Below the pieces are notes generated by a model that did no database searches, was not told the DNA's origin, and worked only from the letters and a program-made list of their open reading frames with translations. Below, one piece after another: positions 26,232 through 34,966 of a stretch of DNA of 64,000 nt (the first letter of the stretch is position 1; every line of letters begins with the position of its first letter). This stretch comes from SG8-41 sp035649495 (GTDB lineage Bacteria > Pseudomonadota > Gammaproteobacteria > Burkholderiales > SG8-41). Position numbers and translations under genes: made by a program. The stretch is from the NCBI GenBank assembly GCA_035649495.1, contig DASRJL010000064.1:18803-82802 (forward strand), given 5' to 3'.

Positions 26232-27008
26232 TCATTTTTTCAGGAAAAACTCCATCTTCACGCCGGCGAGCTCGATCACGTCGTGGTCGTTCAACGGGTG
26301 CGCCTGCGAGTCGAGCGTCTTCCCGTTGACCACCGGGAAGATCGCGCCTTCGACGTGCGTGATGAAGTACCCCTGGGGACGGCGCGTGATGACCGCCACC
26401 TGCACGCCGGGCTTGCCCAGCGTCGTCAGATTCTTGACGAGCTCGAGCTCCTTGCCTACTCCCGGCCCGGTGAGGATCTGGATCGCCGCGAGGAGCACGT
26501 CCTGCGCGGGCCGCGGCGGGGGCGGCGCCGCGGCAGCGTGCGCCGGGCCGGCCAGGGTCGTGGGCGCGGCCGGCTTCGGCGGGGACGTCATGACACCCCC
26601 CGGAGAACTCTGAGCGGACGCGCCCTGCGTATCGCCGAACGCGCGCGGGCTCGCGACCTTGGGGGCGCGCATCACCATGGTCTTCTCGAAATCCTCCGTG
26701 GGCGTCTGGCCCGCGGCGGGCGCTTCGCCGATGTACTTGAGCTTGTACTTGCCGATCTCGATCACATCGTTGTTCTGCAGGATATGCTTCTTGATCGGGT
26801 TGCCGTTCACCAGCGTGCCGTTGGTGCTGCCGAGATCCTCGAGGAAGGAATCATTGAGGATGGTGACGATACAGGCATGCTCGCCGCTCACCGCCAGATT
26901 TTCGATCTGTACGTCGTTCTGCGGCTTGCGGCCGATCGTCACTCGTTCCTTGTCCAGAGCAATCTCTCTGATCACCGAGCCTTCCAGACTGAGAATCAAC
27001 TTCGCCAT
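26232..27008 (-). CDS. tandem FHA-domain protein
   Basis: A 258-residue protein with a canonical FHA domain at the N-terminus (about 20-85): VTIGRKPQNDV, then LAVSGEHACI and LGSTNGTLVNG, carrying the Gly-Arg, Ser and Asn phosphothreonine contacts. A Pro/Ala-rich linker (about 115-170), which includes the threonine-containing FEKTMVMR, leads to a second FHA-like fold (about 180-255: TLGKPGVQVAVI, VVNGKTLDSQAHPLNDHD). In the second copy the conserved Arg and Ser positions are not clear, so phosphopeptide binding there is doubtful. It lies 18 bases downstream of the PP2C gene in the kinase operon and is the likely reader of the kinase's phosphorylation. Confidence 0.84.
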   Translation of the reverse strand: MAKLILSLEGSVIREIALDKERVTIGRKPQNDVQIENLAVSGEHACIVTILNDSFLEDLGSTNGTLVNGNPIKKHILQNNDVIEIGKYKLKYIGEAPAAGQTPTEDFEKTMVMRAPKVASPRAFGDTQGASAQSSPGGVMTSPPKPAAPTTLAGPAHAAAAPPPPRPAQDVLLAAIQILTGPGVGKELELVKNLTTLGKPGVQVAVITRRPQGYFITHVEGAIFPVVNGKTLDSQAHPLNDHDVIELAGVKMEFFLKK

Positions 27009-27026
27009 GGTGGTTATCCCCGTCGT

Positions 27027-27842
27027 CTATCCAAACCAGGACTTCAGTTTCTCGAACCAGCTGGTGTGCGCCGGGTAGTACCGCGCCACGCGCACCAGTA
27101 TCACCGAAACGTTGTCGCGCCCGCCGTTGTCGTTAGCCTGCTGCACCAGCTGCTGCGCCGCCAGCGGCAGATTCGCGTGCAGCGAGGTAAGGGTGAGCTG
27201 TATGTCCTCGTCGCTCACCATGTCGGAGAGCCCGTCCGAGCAGAGCAGGTAGATGTCCCCCTGCTCCACGCCGTAGGTGTGCACCTCCGCCTCGACCGTC
27301 GGGTCGATCCCGACGGCGCGCGTCACCAGGTTCTTGTTCTGCGAGTGCCGCGCCTGCTCCCTGGTAATCATGCCGCTGTCGATCTGTTCCTGCAACAGCG
27401 AATGGTCGCGGGTCACCTGCTCGAACGTACCGCCGCGCAGGCGGTACAGGCGGGAATCCCCGATGTGACCGACCGACATCTTGTTGTCGTGCCACATCGC
27501 CACGACCAGCGTGGTCCCCATCCCGGAGTACTGGGGCTGGCTCTGCGCCGCCTGGTAGATCGCGGCGTTGGCGCGCTCGGCGTGCTCGGCAAGCAGCGTC
27601 TCGACGTGGGTGCCGTTCATGTCCTGGGGTTTCCTGTCGACGAGCGCCTTCTTCACTTCGGTGCGGATCAGCTCCACCGCGATGCCGCTCGCCACCTCGC
27701 CGGCGTTGTAGCCGCCCATGCCATCGGCGAGCACGGCGAGCCCGATCTCCGAGTCGGCCGCGATGCTGTCCTCGTTGTGCGAGCGCACCATGCCCGGATG
27801 CGTGGCAGTGGCGACTTCGAGGGCTGAGCTCAGGTTGAGCAC
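27027..27842 (-). CDS. PP2C-family Ser/Thr protein phosphatase
   Basis: A 271-residue Stp/PrpC-type phosphatase. The metal-binding and catalytic motifs are all present: GMVRSHNEDS, LADGMGGYNAGE, MGTTLVVA, VGHIGDSRLYRLR, LLCSDGLSDMV and NGGRDNVSVILV. The start is GTG at 27842, 14 bases after the kinase stop. It would remove phosphate from the kinase and its targets. Kinase-phosphatase-FHA triplets are a standard bacterial arrangement. Confidence 0.9.
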   Translation of the reverse strand: MLNLSSALEVATATHPGMVRSHNEDSIAADSEIGLAVLADGMGGYNAGEVASGIAVELIRTEVKKALVDRKPQDMNGTHVETLLAEHAERANAAIYQAAQSQPQYSGMGTTLVVAMWHDNKMSVGHIGDSRLYRLRGGTFEQVTRDHSLLQEQIDSGMITREQARHSQNKNLVTRAVGIDPTVEAEVHTYGVEQGDIYLLCSDGLSDMVSDEDIQLTLTSLHANLPLAAQQLVQQANDNGGRDNVSVILVRVARYYPAHTSWFEKLKSWFG

Positions 27843-27856
27843 GCTGTGTGTCCGGG

Positions 27857-30445
27857 CTAGAGATTGAAGTCCACCGTGGTCGTGGTCGCAAACTTGCCGC
27901 TGGCAGCCGAGCGGATCGCCGCCGCCATCTCGTCGCCGGTCTGGTAGCGTTCCTCCACCTGCTTGGCAAGCGACTTGTTGATCACCTCGACTACGGCCGG
28001 CGGCAGGTTAGGGTTGTAGGTCAGGATGTCGACGGGCGCCTCGTTCGCGATCTTGAACATGAGCTGCGCCATCGAATCGCCCGCGAACGGCAGCTTGCCG
28101 CAGGAGAGCTGGTAGAGCGTGACGCCCAGCGAGAAGAGGTCCGAGCGGCCCTCGATCCTCTTGCCGGAAAGCTGCTCCGGCGACATGTACGAGGGCGTGC
28201 CGAGGACCATCCCGGTCTTGGTCTTCGACGAGTCCGTGATACGCGCGATCCCGAAGTCCGTGACCTTCACGGAGTCGCCCTCCAGGTCGCACATGATGTT
28301 CGCCGGCTTGATGTCGCGGTGCACGACGTTATTCTTGTGCGCGTAGGACAGCGCGTCGGCGACGCGCGCCACGATGGAGAGAACCTTGTCGAGCGGCAGC
28401 AGGGCCTCGGGCTTGACGTAGGGCGTCAGGTCCTTGCCCTTCAGGAACTCCATCGCGATATACGCGAGGTCGTGCTCCTCGCCCGCGTCGAAGATGGTCA
28501 CGATGTTGGGATGCGTCAGGCGGCCGGCGGTCTCGGCCTCGCGGAAGAAGCGCTCCTTGACGTCCTTCAGCTCGTCGGCTTCGAACTCCTGCGCCAACGC
28601 CATGGTCTTGATCGCCACCACGCGCCCGATCTTGGGATCCTTGCCGAGGTAGACGACGCCCATCGCCCCCTTCCCCAGTTCCTTCTCGACCTCGTAGCGC
28701 CCCAGCATGGGCTTCTCGACGCCGCCGCCCGGCAGGATGACGGTCCCGCCCGGGTGCGAGCCGCCGCCGCCCAGGATGACGGTCTCCGACATCGCCTTGG
28801 CGCGGTTCAGGCGGGCGTCCAGGTCGCGGAACTTCGGATTGAATTCGGACATGTGGCGGAACACCGATTCCGCCTTGTTGAACTGGCGCTTCCGCTCGAA
28901 GTCGAGCGCCAGGTTGTACATGTTGTCCATCACGGCGTCGGCCATCGGCACCTGGCGGAACTTGTCCCAGGCGAGATCGAGCTGGCCCTGCGCCTGGTAG
29001 GCGATACCTAGCATGCGGTTCGACTCCGCCGAGGTCTCGTCCGACTTGATCTTCGCAGCCTCGGTGACGATGAAGCGCTTCGACACCAGGGCGCCGTGGC
29101 CGACGAGCAGCAGCGTCGCGGGCAGCATCAGCTGTATCCACATCCCGTTCGCCGTCATGAGCACGAAGTGGGCCACCAGCATCACGACGAAGAGGCCGCC
29201 GGAGATGGCGAGCGCCTGTCCGGCTTTCAGCCGGGGCAGCGCCCCGATCAGGTAGGCCGCGACGATCAGGAACAGCAGCAGCTCGACCCAGTAGCCCCAG
29301 GCCGGCGCGACGAAGAAATGCTCCGACAGGATCGAGGAGACGGAGTGGGCCAGCACCAGCACGGGCGGCATGGCGGCCGAAACGGGCGTCACCGTCGCGG
29401 CGCCGAGGCCAGGCGCGGTGGGTCCGATCAGCACGATCTTGTCGCGGTACTTGTCGACCGGGATCTTGCCGGTATAGACATCGAAGAATGAATCGACCGT
29501 GAACGCGGGCCGCCCGTCGCGGTCCTTGTAGAAATAGGTGTACATCCGCGTGAGCGGGTCGGTCGTGATGTTGAGCCGCGCGAGCGACACCTTCTCTCCC
29601 GGCGCCACCTGCAGGTCGCCGACGCCCAGGTTCAGGCTCCTCGCGGCGATCATCATCGACAGCGACGGGAATACCTGGCCGTAGTAGCCGAGCACCAGCG
29701 GCTCGGTGCGCGTGCCGCCGTCGACGTCCGGCGTTGCGTTCAGATGGCCCAGGGCCGCGGCCGCTTTTCCTATCGTCTCGATCGGGTAGTCCGCGCGCCG
29801 CGTGGGCACCATCGTATCGTCCAGGTTCCCGCCGACCTTGGGCAGGCTGTTCTTTACGACATAGTCGGGAAGCGGGCGGTCGGGTTTACCCTGCGGCACG
29901 CCGGGCTCGAACAGCATCATGGGCACGACGTTACCCGCGCGGGCGAAGCTGTCGGCGAGCTTGCGGTCGGTGTTCAACGCCTGCTCCGCTTCCTTGAGCA
30001 GTCCCTTGAACTGCGCAAGCTCCGGGCCGCCGGGGGGTTGCGCCATGTCCGCGGGCCCGGGTCCGGGTCCGGGCTGGGGCGGCGCTGCGGCGCTCTTTTC
30101 GACCAGGTCGAGGAGCTTGGTGACGTAGACGTAGCCCGGGTCGATCTGCGGCTCGGCGAAGAGCACGGTGTAACCGATGACTTTCGCCTTCGCTTCGGTC
30201 AGCTTGTCGGTCATCTTCGCGAGCACCTCGCGCGACCACGGCCAGCGGCCGATGTTGCCGAGGCTCTGGTCGTCGATGGCGATGACCGTGATCTTGTCGG
30301 AGGGCGTGCGCGCAGTTGCTGTGACGCCCAAGTCGTAGGCTTTGCGCTCCAAGCTCGGTATAAGGTCGCTCAACCGGTTGAACAGGGCGATTACGATGAC
30401 CACCGCCACGCCCAGGAACCAGTCAGACTTCCAGAAATTCTTCAT
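27857..30445 (-). CDS. CHASE2-domain Ser/Thr protein kinase
   Basis: The 862-residue product starts with a membrane helix (WFLGVAVVIVIALF), then an extracytoplasmic CHASE2 sensor (about 30-365) with a Pro/Gly-rich insert near residue 125, three membrane helices (about 375-450), a TPR-like helical stretch (about 470-555) and a Hanks-type kinase domain (about 580-840). Kinase motifs are intact: LGKGAMGVVYLGKD, VAIKTM, VVHRDIKPANIM, DFGIARI, GTPSYMSPEQ. It senses an unknown external signal and phosphorylates cytoplasmic targets. It heads a seven-gene minus-strand operon that also holds a second CHASE2 protein, the adenylate cyclase. Confidence 0.9.
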   Translation of the reverse strand: MKNFWKSDWFLGVAVVIVIALFNRLSDLIPSLERKAYDLGVTATARTPSDKITVIAIDDQSLGNIGRWPWSREVLAKMTDKLTEAKAKVIGYTVLFAEPQIDPGYVYVTKLLDLVEKSAAAPPQPGPGPGPADMAQPPGGPELAQFKGLLKEAEQALNTDRKLADSFARAGNVVPMMLFEPGVPQGKPDRPLPDYVVKNSLPKVGGNLDDTMVPTRRADYPIETIGKAAAALGHLNATPDVDGGTRTEPLVLGYYGQVFPSLSMMIAARSLNLGVGDLQVAPGEKVSLARLNITTDPLTRMYTYFYKDRDGRPAFTVDSFFDVYTGKIPVDKYRDKIVLIGPTAPGLGAATVTPVSAAMPPVLVLAHSVSSILSEHFFVAPAWGYWVELLLFLIVAAYLIGALPRLKAGQALAISGGLFVVMLVAHFVLMTANGMWIQLMLPATLLLVGHGALVSKRFIVTEAAKIKSDETSAESNRMLGIAYQAQGQLDLAWDKFRQVPMADAVMDNMYNLALDFERKRQFNKAESVFRHMSEFNPKFRDLDARLNRAKAMSETVILGGGGSHPGGTVILPGGGVEKPMLGRYEVEKELGKGAMGVVYLGKDPKIGRVVAIKTMALAQEFEADELKDVKERFFREAETAGRLTHPNIVTIFDAGEEHDLAYIAMEFLKGKDLTPYVKPEALLPLDKVLSIVARVADALSYAHKNNVVHRDIKPANIMCDLEGDSVKVTDFGIARITDSSKTKTGMVLGTPSYMSPEQLSGKRIEGRSDLFSLGVTLYQLSCGKLPFAGDSMAQLMFKIANEAPVDILTYNPNLPPAVVEVINKSLAKQVEERYQTGDEMAAAIRSAASGKFATTTTVDFNL

Positions 30446-30522
30446 CCCGCTCCCTGACTTTTGCGTGCTTTTCTAGTGAGTTAACGAGCTTGACTCGACC
30501 ATTCTACGATATTTGCCGGTAA

Positions 30523-30582
30523 AGTATACGTTTTTTTTGGTAGTTAAAGTCAAGACCCCTAGCAAATACAATTACTTAGGGG
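30523..30582 (-). promoter_or_regulatory. promoter of the CHASE2 kinase operon with upstream inverted repeat
   Basis: On the minus strand TTGACT (30548-30553) and TATACT (30523-30528) form a sigma-70 pair, but with a 19-base spacer that contains a run of eight A (30531-30538). Just upstream lies an inverted repeat, CCCCTA at 30556-30561 and TAGGGG at 30577-30582, centred near -54, a reasonable site for an activator. Transcription would start near 30516, about 70 bases before the kinase ATG. Confidence 0.55.
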
Positions 30583-30606
30583 GTACTCGCAAAGCCTGAA
30601 TCCGTC

Positions 30607-30639
30607 TGCCGGTGCCGTGAAACGCGTTACGGACCGGCA
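30607..30639. repeat. hairpin-forming inverted repeat in the kinase upstream region
   Basis: TGCCGGT-g-CCGT and ACGG-ACCGGCA pair over 11 bases with one bulge around a 10-base loop. No T-run follows on either strand, so it is not a clear intrinsic terminator. It lies between the end of the formyltransferase-like gene (stop at 30800) and the kinase promoter, both minus strand, so an imperfect terminator or structured leader are the options. Nothing else is supported in the 30640-30799 stretch. Confidence 0.5.
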
Positions 30640-30799
30640 CTGCCCATGGATTTGGCTCTACCGTGCCGAATGAGCGAAAAAGGTGCGGCTCCGAACCGTC
30701 CGGGGAGCGCAACCGCTGCGACGCGGACCGATGCCGCGATGACTGCGGTTCGACGAGCCGGAACCTGGAACGGGTCCGGAGACGAGGATGCGTTGAGCG

Positions 30800-31732
30800 C
30801 TAGGTGCCGAGCAGCGCGCCCGCTGACAGGCCCGCAGCCTTCATGAAGTCGCCGCCGGAGACTTTCTTGCCGTCCTCGCCGCGCGCGCGCAACACCTCGA
30901 TGCGCCCGCCTTGCGCCGTGACGAAGAAGCTCTTGTCGTTGACGTCTGTGACCTCGCCGATCTTGCCCTTCACCGCGCCGAACGTGCGCACGGGATGCTT
31001 CTTGCAGTCAAAGATCCCGACGTTCTTGCCGTTCAGCGTGGTCCACGCCCCGGGCGCCGGGTTGCAGCCGCGTATCGTGTTGTGCACGAAGTCGACGTGG
31101 TTTGCCCAGTTGAGCTTCGCCTCCGCGGCACGGCACCAGCCTTCGTAAGTGGCCCGCGACTCGTCCTGCACGATCTCCTTGTGCTTGCCGGCCATCACGA
31201 GGTCGGCCGCCTCCACCATCGCCTGCACGCCCATCGGGAACAGGCGGTCGAAGTACACGGTGCCGAGCGTGTCATCGGGGTCGATAGTCGTCTCCTTCTG
31301 CAGTATCACCGGGCCCTCGTCGAGGCCGTCGGTGGGGCGGAAGATGGTGAGGCCGGTCTTCGTGTCGCCGCGGATGATGGGCCAGTTGATCGACGAGGGG
31401 CCGCGGTACTTCGGCAGCAGCGACGGATGGTACTGGATGGTGCCCTGCTTCGGGATGCTGACGAAGTCCTGCGGCGCGAACTGCAGCACGAACGCCATGA
31501 TGCCGATGTCGGCGTTCAGAGAGCGCATGGCGTCGAGCGCCTCTTTGTCGCGCAGCGACTTGAACTGGAAGACCTTGAGCTTCTTCTCCTCCGCCGCGGC
31601 GCGGATCGGGTCCGCCTTTGCGCCGGCTTTCTCCGGCGCGCAGAACACGCCCGCGACCTCATCCCCGCGCGCGAGGAACGCTTCCAGCACCGCCTTGCCG
31701 AAGTCCTGCTGACCGATGATTGCTATTTTCAT
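30800..31732 (-). CDS. formyltransferase-like protein (ALDH1L1 hydrolase-domain type)
   Basis: A 310-residue stand-alone formyltransferase fold. The N-terminal part reads MKIAIIGQQDFGKAVLEAF. The catalytic core IQYHPSLLPKYRGPSSINW has the His of the HPSLLP motif, with the Asp in TDGLDEGPVILQKE; the second half contains DESRATYEGWCRAAEAKLNW and IRGCNPAPGAWT. This pattern is closer to the N-terminal 10-formyl-THF hydrolase domain of ALDH1L1 than to ordinary Fmt. It lies 32 bases downstream of frc in the same direction, next to oxalyl-CoA decarboxylase, which makes formyl-CoA. A role in moving formyl groups between CoA and folate, or in hydrolysing formyl-THF, is inferred from this context only. 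Confidence 0.78.
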   Translation of the reverse strand: MKIAIIGQQDFGKAVLEAFLARGDEVAGVFCAPEKAGAKADPIRAAAEEKKLKVFQFKSLRDKEALDAMRSLNADIGIMAFVLQFAPQDFVSIPKQGTIQYHPSLLPKYRGPSSINWPIIRGDTKTGLTIFRPTDGLDEGPVILQKETTIDPDDTLGTVYFDRLFPMGVQAMVEAADLVMAGKHKEIVQDESRATYEGWCRAAEAKLNWANHVDFVHNTIRGCNPAPGAWTTLNGKNVGIFDCKKHPVRTFGAVKGKIGEVTDVNDKSFFVTAQGGRIEVLRARGEDGKKVSGGDFMKAAGLSAGALLGT

Positions 31733-31764
31733 AAATCACCATTCACGAATCACGCAGTTCGCCG

Positions 31765-33036
31765 TCAGGCGGCCTTCTTCGGCGGCAGCGAGAACGCCCC
31801 CGCCTTCTTCAAACCCGAGACTTTCGCCTCGTCGTAACCGAGCACGTCGCGCAGGATCTCCTCCGTGTGCTCGCCGAGCGTGGGCGAGCGCTTGATGACG
31901 GCGGGGGAGGCCGACAGCTTGATCGGCATGCCGACGTTGTGCCACTTGCCGCGCTGCGGGTGATCCAGCTCCACCCACATCTCGCGGCCGCGTACGTGCT
32001 CGTCGGTCGCGAGATCCTCGGTCGACATGATCGGTCCGCAGGGGACGTCGAGCGGATTCAGGATTTCCATCAACTCGCGCTTGGTGTACTTCTCGGCGAA
32101 CTTGTTGACGAGCGTCCACACGAGCTGCTGGTTCTTGCGCCGGTCGCCGATCTTCGCGAGGCGCGGATCATTGGCGAGATCGGGAACGCCTACGTCGGGC
32201 CCGATGCGCTCCGCGAGCTTGGTCCACACCGCCTCCTGCACCACGATGTAGAGCCAGTCGTTCGCGCCGTGCGGCTTGCAGTGGATCGCGTTGCCGAGCT
32301 GGCCCCCGCCCGAATCGTTCCCCGCGCGCGGCACGTCGCCCATCCCCTGGTAGGTCGGGACCGAGTACTCGGTGAGATCGCCGCGCTTCAGGCGCTGGTG
32401 GTCGCGGAATTTCACGCGGCAGAGGTTCATCACGCCGTCCATCATGGCGACCTCGACGTACTGGCCCTGCCCGGTGCGGTTCGCCTGATTCAACGCGGCG
32501 AGCAGCCCGATGGCGAGATGGAGCCCCGTTCCGGAGTCGCCGATCTGCGCCCCGGTGACGAACGGCGGGCCTTCCGGCACGCCGGTGGTGCTCATCGCGC
32601 CTCCCATGGCCTGCGCCACGTTCTCGTAGGCCTTGAACTCGGCGTACGGCCCGGTGGAGCCGAATCCCTTGATCGAGCCCATCACGATCTTCGGGTTCAG
32701 CTCGTGGATCTTCTCCCACGTGAATCCGAAGCGATCGAGCACGCCGGGACCGAAGTTCTCCATCACGATGTCGCACTTCTTCAGGAGGTCGACGAACACC
32801 TGCTTGCCCCCGTCGTTCTTCATGTTGACCGTGATCGAGCGCTTGTTGCAGTTCAGCATCGTGAAGTACAGGCTGTCCGCGTTCGGCACGTCGCGCAGCT
32901 GCCCGCGCGTCGCATCGCCCTGCGGCGGCTCGAACTTGATCACGTCCGCGCCCAGCCACGCGAGCAGTTGCGAGCACGTCGGCCCGGCCTGCACGTGCGT
33001 CATGTCGAGAATTCTCACGCCCTTCAATGCTTCCAT
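31765..33036 (-). CDS. frc: formyl-CoA:oxalate CoA-transferase
   Basis: A 423-residue class III CoA-transferase, near the Oxalobacter Frc length of 428. It swaps CoA from formyl-CoA to oxalate. Key features are the N-terminal VRILDMTHVQAGPTCSQLLAWLG, the active-site Asp in TGAQIGDSGTGLHLAIG, the glycine loop SGGGQLGNAIHC, and IVMGSIKGFGSTGPY. The ATG at 33036 has GAGGA at 6-7 bases; the upstream in-frame part is not similar to the family. It lies between oxc (105 bases upstream) and the formyltransferase-like gene. The adjacent oxc makes oxalate rather than another dicarboxylate the likely acceptor. Confidence 0.9.
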   Translation of the reverse strand: MEALKGVRILDMTHVQAGPTCSQLLAWLGADVIKFEPPQGDATRGQLRDVPNADSLYFTMLNCNKRSITVNMKNDGGKQVFVDLLKKCDIVMENFGPGVLDRFGFTWEKIHELNPKIVMGSIKGFGSTGPYAEFKAYENVAQAMGGAMSTTGVPEGPPFVTGAQIGDSGTGLHLAIGLLAALNQANRTGQGQYVEVAMMDGVMNLCRVKFRDHQRLKRGDLTEYSVPTYQGMGDVPRAGNDSGGGQLGNAIHCKPHGANDWLYIVVQEAVWTKLAERIGPDVGVPDLANDPRLAKIGDRRKNQQLVWTLVNKFAEKYTKRELMEILNPLDVPCGPIMSTEDLATDEHVRGREMWVELDHPQRGKWHNVGMPIKLSASPAVIKRSPTLGEHTEEILRDVLGYDEAKVSGLKKAGAFSLPPKKAA

Positions 33037-33141
33037 CGTATCCTCACTCGTTGTCGTTCCCCGTCGCGAGCTGAGCGGCCGCCCCGGTCCGCTCGTGCTC
33101 GCGACCACTCGAGCGGCGCGCTTGTCGCATCCGCTCCAGGG

Positions 33142-34887
33142 CTATTTCTTTTTTGCCGCGCTCGGGTTCAGGCTCGTGATGCGCCCGCTTTCGGTGCCGG
33201 CGGTCTCGTCGATCACGGCGTTGATGAGCGTGGGCCTGCGCGAGCGGATGGCGTCTTCCATCGCCTTCCGCAGCTCGGCCGGCGTCGTGGCGTGCACGCC
33301 CACGCCGCCGAACGCTTCGATCACCTTGTCGTAGCGCGCGCCCTTCACGAACACGGTGGGCGCCACGTCGGGTCCGCCGGTCGGGTTGACGTCGGTGCCT
33401 TTGTAGACGCCGTTGTTGTTCATGACCACCACGCACACCGGCAGGTTGTAGCGGCAGATGGTCTCGACTTCCATGCCGGAGAAGCCGAACGCGCTGTCGC
33501 CCTCGATCGCGATTACCGGCTGCTTCGCCGTCACCGCGGCGGCAACGCAGTAGCCCATGCCGACGCCCATGATGCCCCAGGTACCGACATCGATGCGCTT
33601 GCGTGGCCGGTACATGTCGACGATGCTGCGCGTGAAGTCGAGCGCGTTGGCGCCCTCGTTGACGAGCATCGCCTCCGGATTCGCCTTGACGATGTCGCGG
33701 ACCACGTTGAGCGCGCTGTGGAAATTCATGGGCGCGGGATCCTTCGCCAGCGTCTCGGCCATCTTCTCGATGTTCCTGCTCTTGCGCTCGGCGATGGAGC
33801 CCAGCCAGTCGTTGCCCGGCCTGACCCAGCCCGCTGCTCCGATACCGGCCAGCAGCGCGGCGACGCACGAGCCGATGTCGCCGACCAGCGGCGCGTCGAT
33901 CCGCACGTTGCTGTCCGCTTCCTGCGGGGAAATGTCGACCTGGATGAATTTCTGGCCGCCCCAGTCCTTGGAGGCCTTGCCGCCCCAGGTCTTGCCCTTG
34001 CCGTGCGAGAGGAGCCAGTTCAGGCGCGCCCCGATCAGCATCACCACGTCGGCCTCCGGCAGCACGTAGGAGCGCGCCGCGGACGCGCATTGCTCGTGCG
34101 TATCGGGCAGCAGCCCCTTCGCCATCGACATCGGCAGGTAGGGGATGCCGGTCTTCTCCACCAGCGCGCGGATGTCGGCGTCGGCCTGCGCGTAGGCCGC
34201 GCCCTTGCCGAGGATGATCAGCGGCTTCTTCGCGCTCTTCAGCAAGTCGAGCGCCCGCCTGACGGAGTCGGCCGCGGGGATCTGCTTCGGCGCGGGATCG
34301 ATCACCTTGATCAGCGAGTTCCGCGCGGCCGCGGCGTCGATGCTCTGGGCAAACACCTTGGCGGGCAGGTCGAGGTAGACGCCGCCCGGGCGGCCGGACA
34401 CCGCGGCGCGGATGGCGCGCGCGATGCCCACGCCGATGTCGTCGGCATGCAGCACGCGAAAGGCGGCCTTGGCGACCGGTTTGGCGACGGCGAGCTGGTC
34501 CATTTCCTCGTAATCGCCCTGCTGCAGGTCGACGACCTCGCGCTCGCTCGAGCCGCTGATCAGGATCATCGGAAAGCAGTTGACGGTGGCGTGCGCAAGC
34601 GCGTTCAATCCGTTCAGGAAGCCGGGCGCGGAGACGGTGAGGCAGATACCCGGCTTCTGAGTCAGGAAACCGGCGATCGACGCCGCGTAGCCGGCGTTCT
34701 GCTCGTGGCGGAACGACAGCATGCGTATGCCCGCGGCCTGCGCGCGGCGGGTCAGGTCGGTGATCGGGATACCGGGCAGTCCGAAGATCGTATCGATGCC
34801 GTTCAGCTTGAGGGCATCGATGACCAGTTGAAAGCCGTCGGTGGCTTCCGTCGATTGTGCATCGGTTTTCAGGCTGAGATCCGTCAT
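33142..34887 (-). CDS. oxc: oxalyl-CoA decarboxylase
   Basis: A 581-residue thiamine-diphosphate enzyme that converts oxalyl-CoA to formyl-CoA and CO2. The N-terminal PYR domain has IFGLPGIPITDL and the cofactor Glu in SFRHEQNAGYAAS. The ThDP/Mg motif in the PP domain is AIEGDSAFGFSGMEVET ending in VVMNNNGVY. The C-terminus is the usual Lys-rich tail. I use the ATG at 34887. The promoter has a TATGAT box at 34938-34943 and an FNR-like site at 34967-34980 whose centre is 30.5 bases from the -10, as at the formate dehydrogenase promoter. Followed by frc, it forms the core of oxalate catabolism. Confidence 0.92.
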   Translation of the reverse strand: MTDLSLKTDAQSTEATDGFQLVIDALKLNGIDTIFGLPGIPITDLTRRAQAAGIRMLSFRHEQNAGYAASIAGFLTQKPGICLTVSAPGFLNGLNALAHATVNCFPMILISGSSEREVVDLQQGDYEEMDQLAVAKPVAKAAFRVLHADDIGVGIARAIRAAVSGRPGGVYLDLPAKVFAQSIDAAAARNSLIKVIDPAPKQIPAADSVRRALDLLKSAKKPLIILGKGAAYAQADADIRALVEKTGIPYLPMSMAKGLLPDTHEQCASAARSYVLPEADVVMLIGARLNWLLSHGKGKTWGGKASKDWGGQKFIQVDISPQEADSNVRIDAPLVGDIGSCVAALLAGIGAAGWVRPGNDWLGSIAERKSRNIEKMAETLAKDPAPMNFHSALNVVRDIVKANPEAMLVNEGANALDFTRSIVDMYRPRKRIDVGTWGIMGVGMGYCVAAAVTAKQPVIAIEGDSAFGFSGMEVETICRYNLPVCVVVMNNNGVYKGTDVNPTGGPDVAPTVFVKGARYDKVIEAFGGVGVHATTPAELRKAMEDAIRSRRPTLINAVIDETAGTESGRITSLNPSAAKKK

Positions 34888-34966
34888 GGCTGCATGCCTC
34901 GCGTTATCGCCGTCGTGGCTGTGATTTACCCGCACGTATCATAGGGGGCAGCATGCACCGGCACCC

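Noticed and set aside
30646..30846. A 66-codon plus-strand frame after the hairpin
   Set aside because: No ribosome site, low-complexity Ala/Arg composition, and overlap with the 3' end of the formyltransferase-like gene.
31867..34944. A 1025-codon open frame on the plus strand across frc and oxc
   Set aside because: It is exactly antisense to two well-supported enzymes, has no family motif, and reflects GC-rich third positions.
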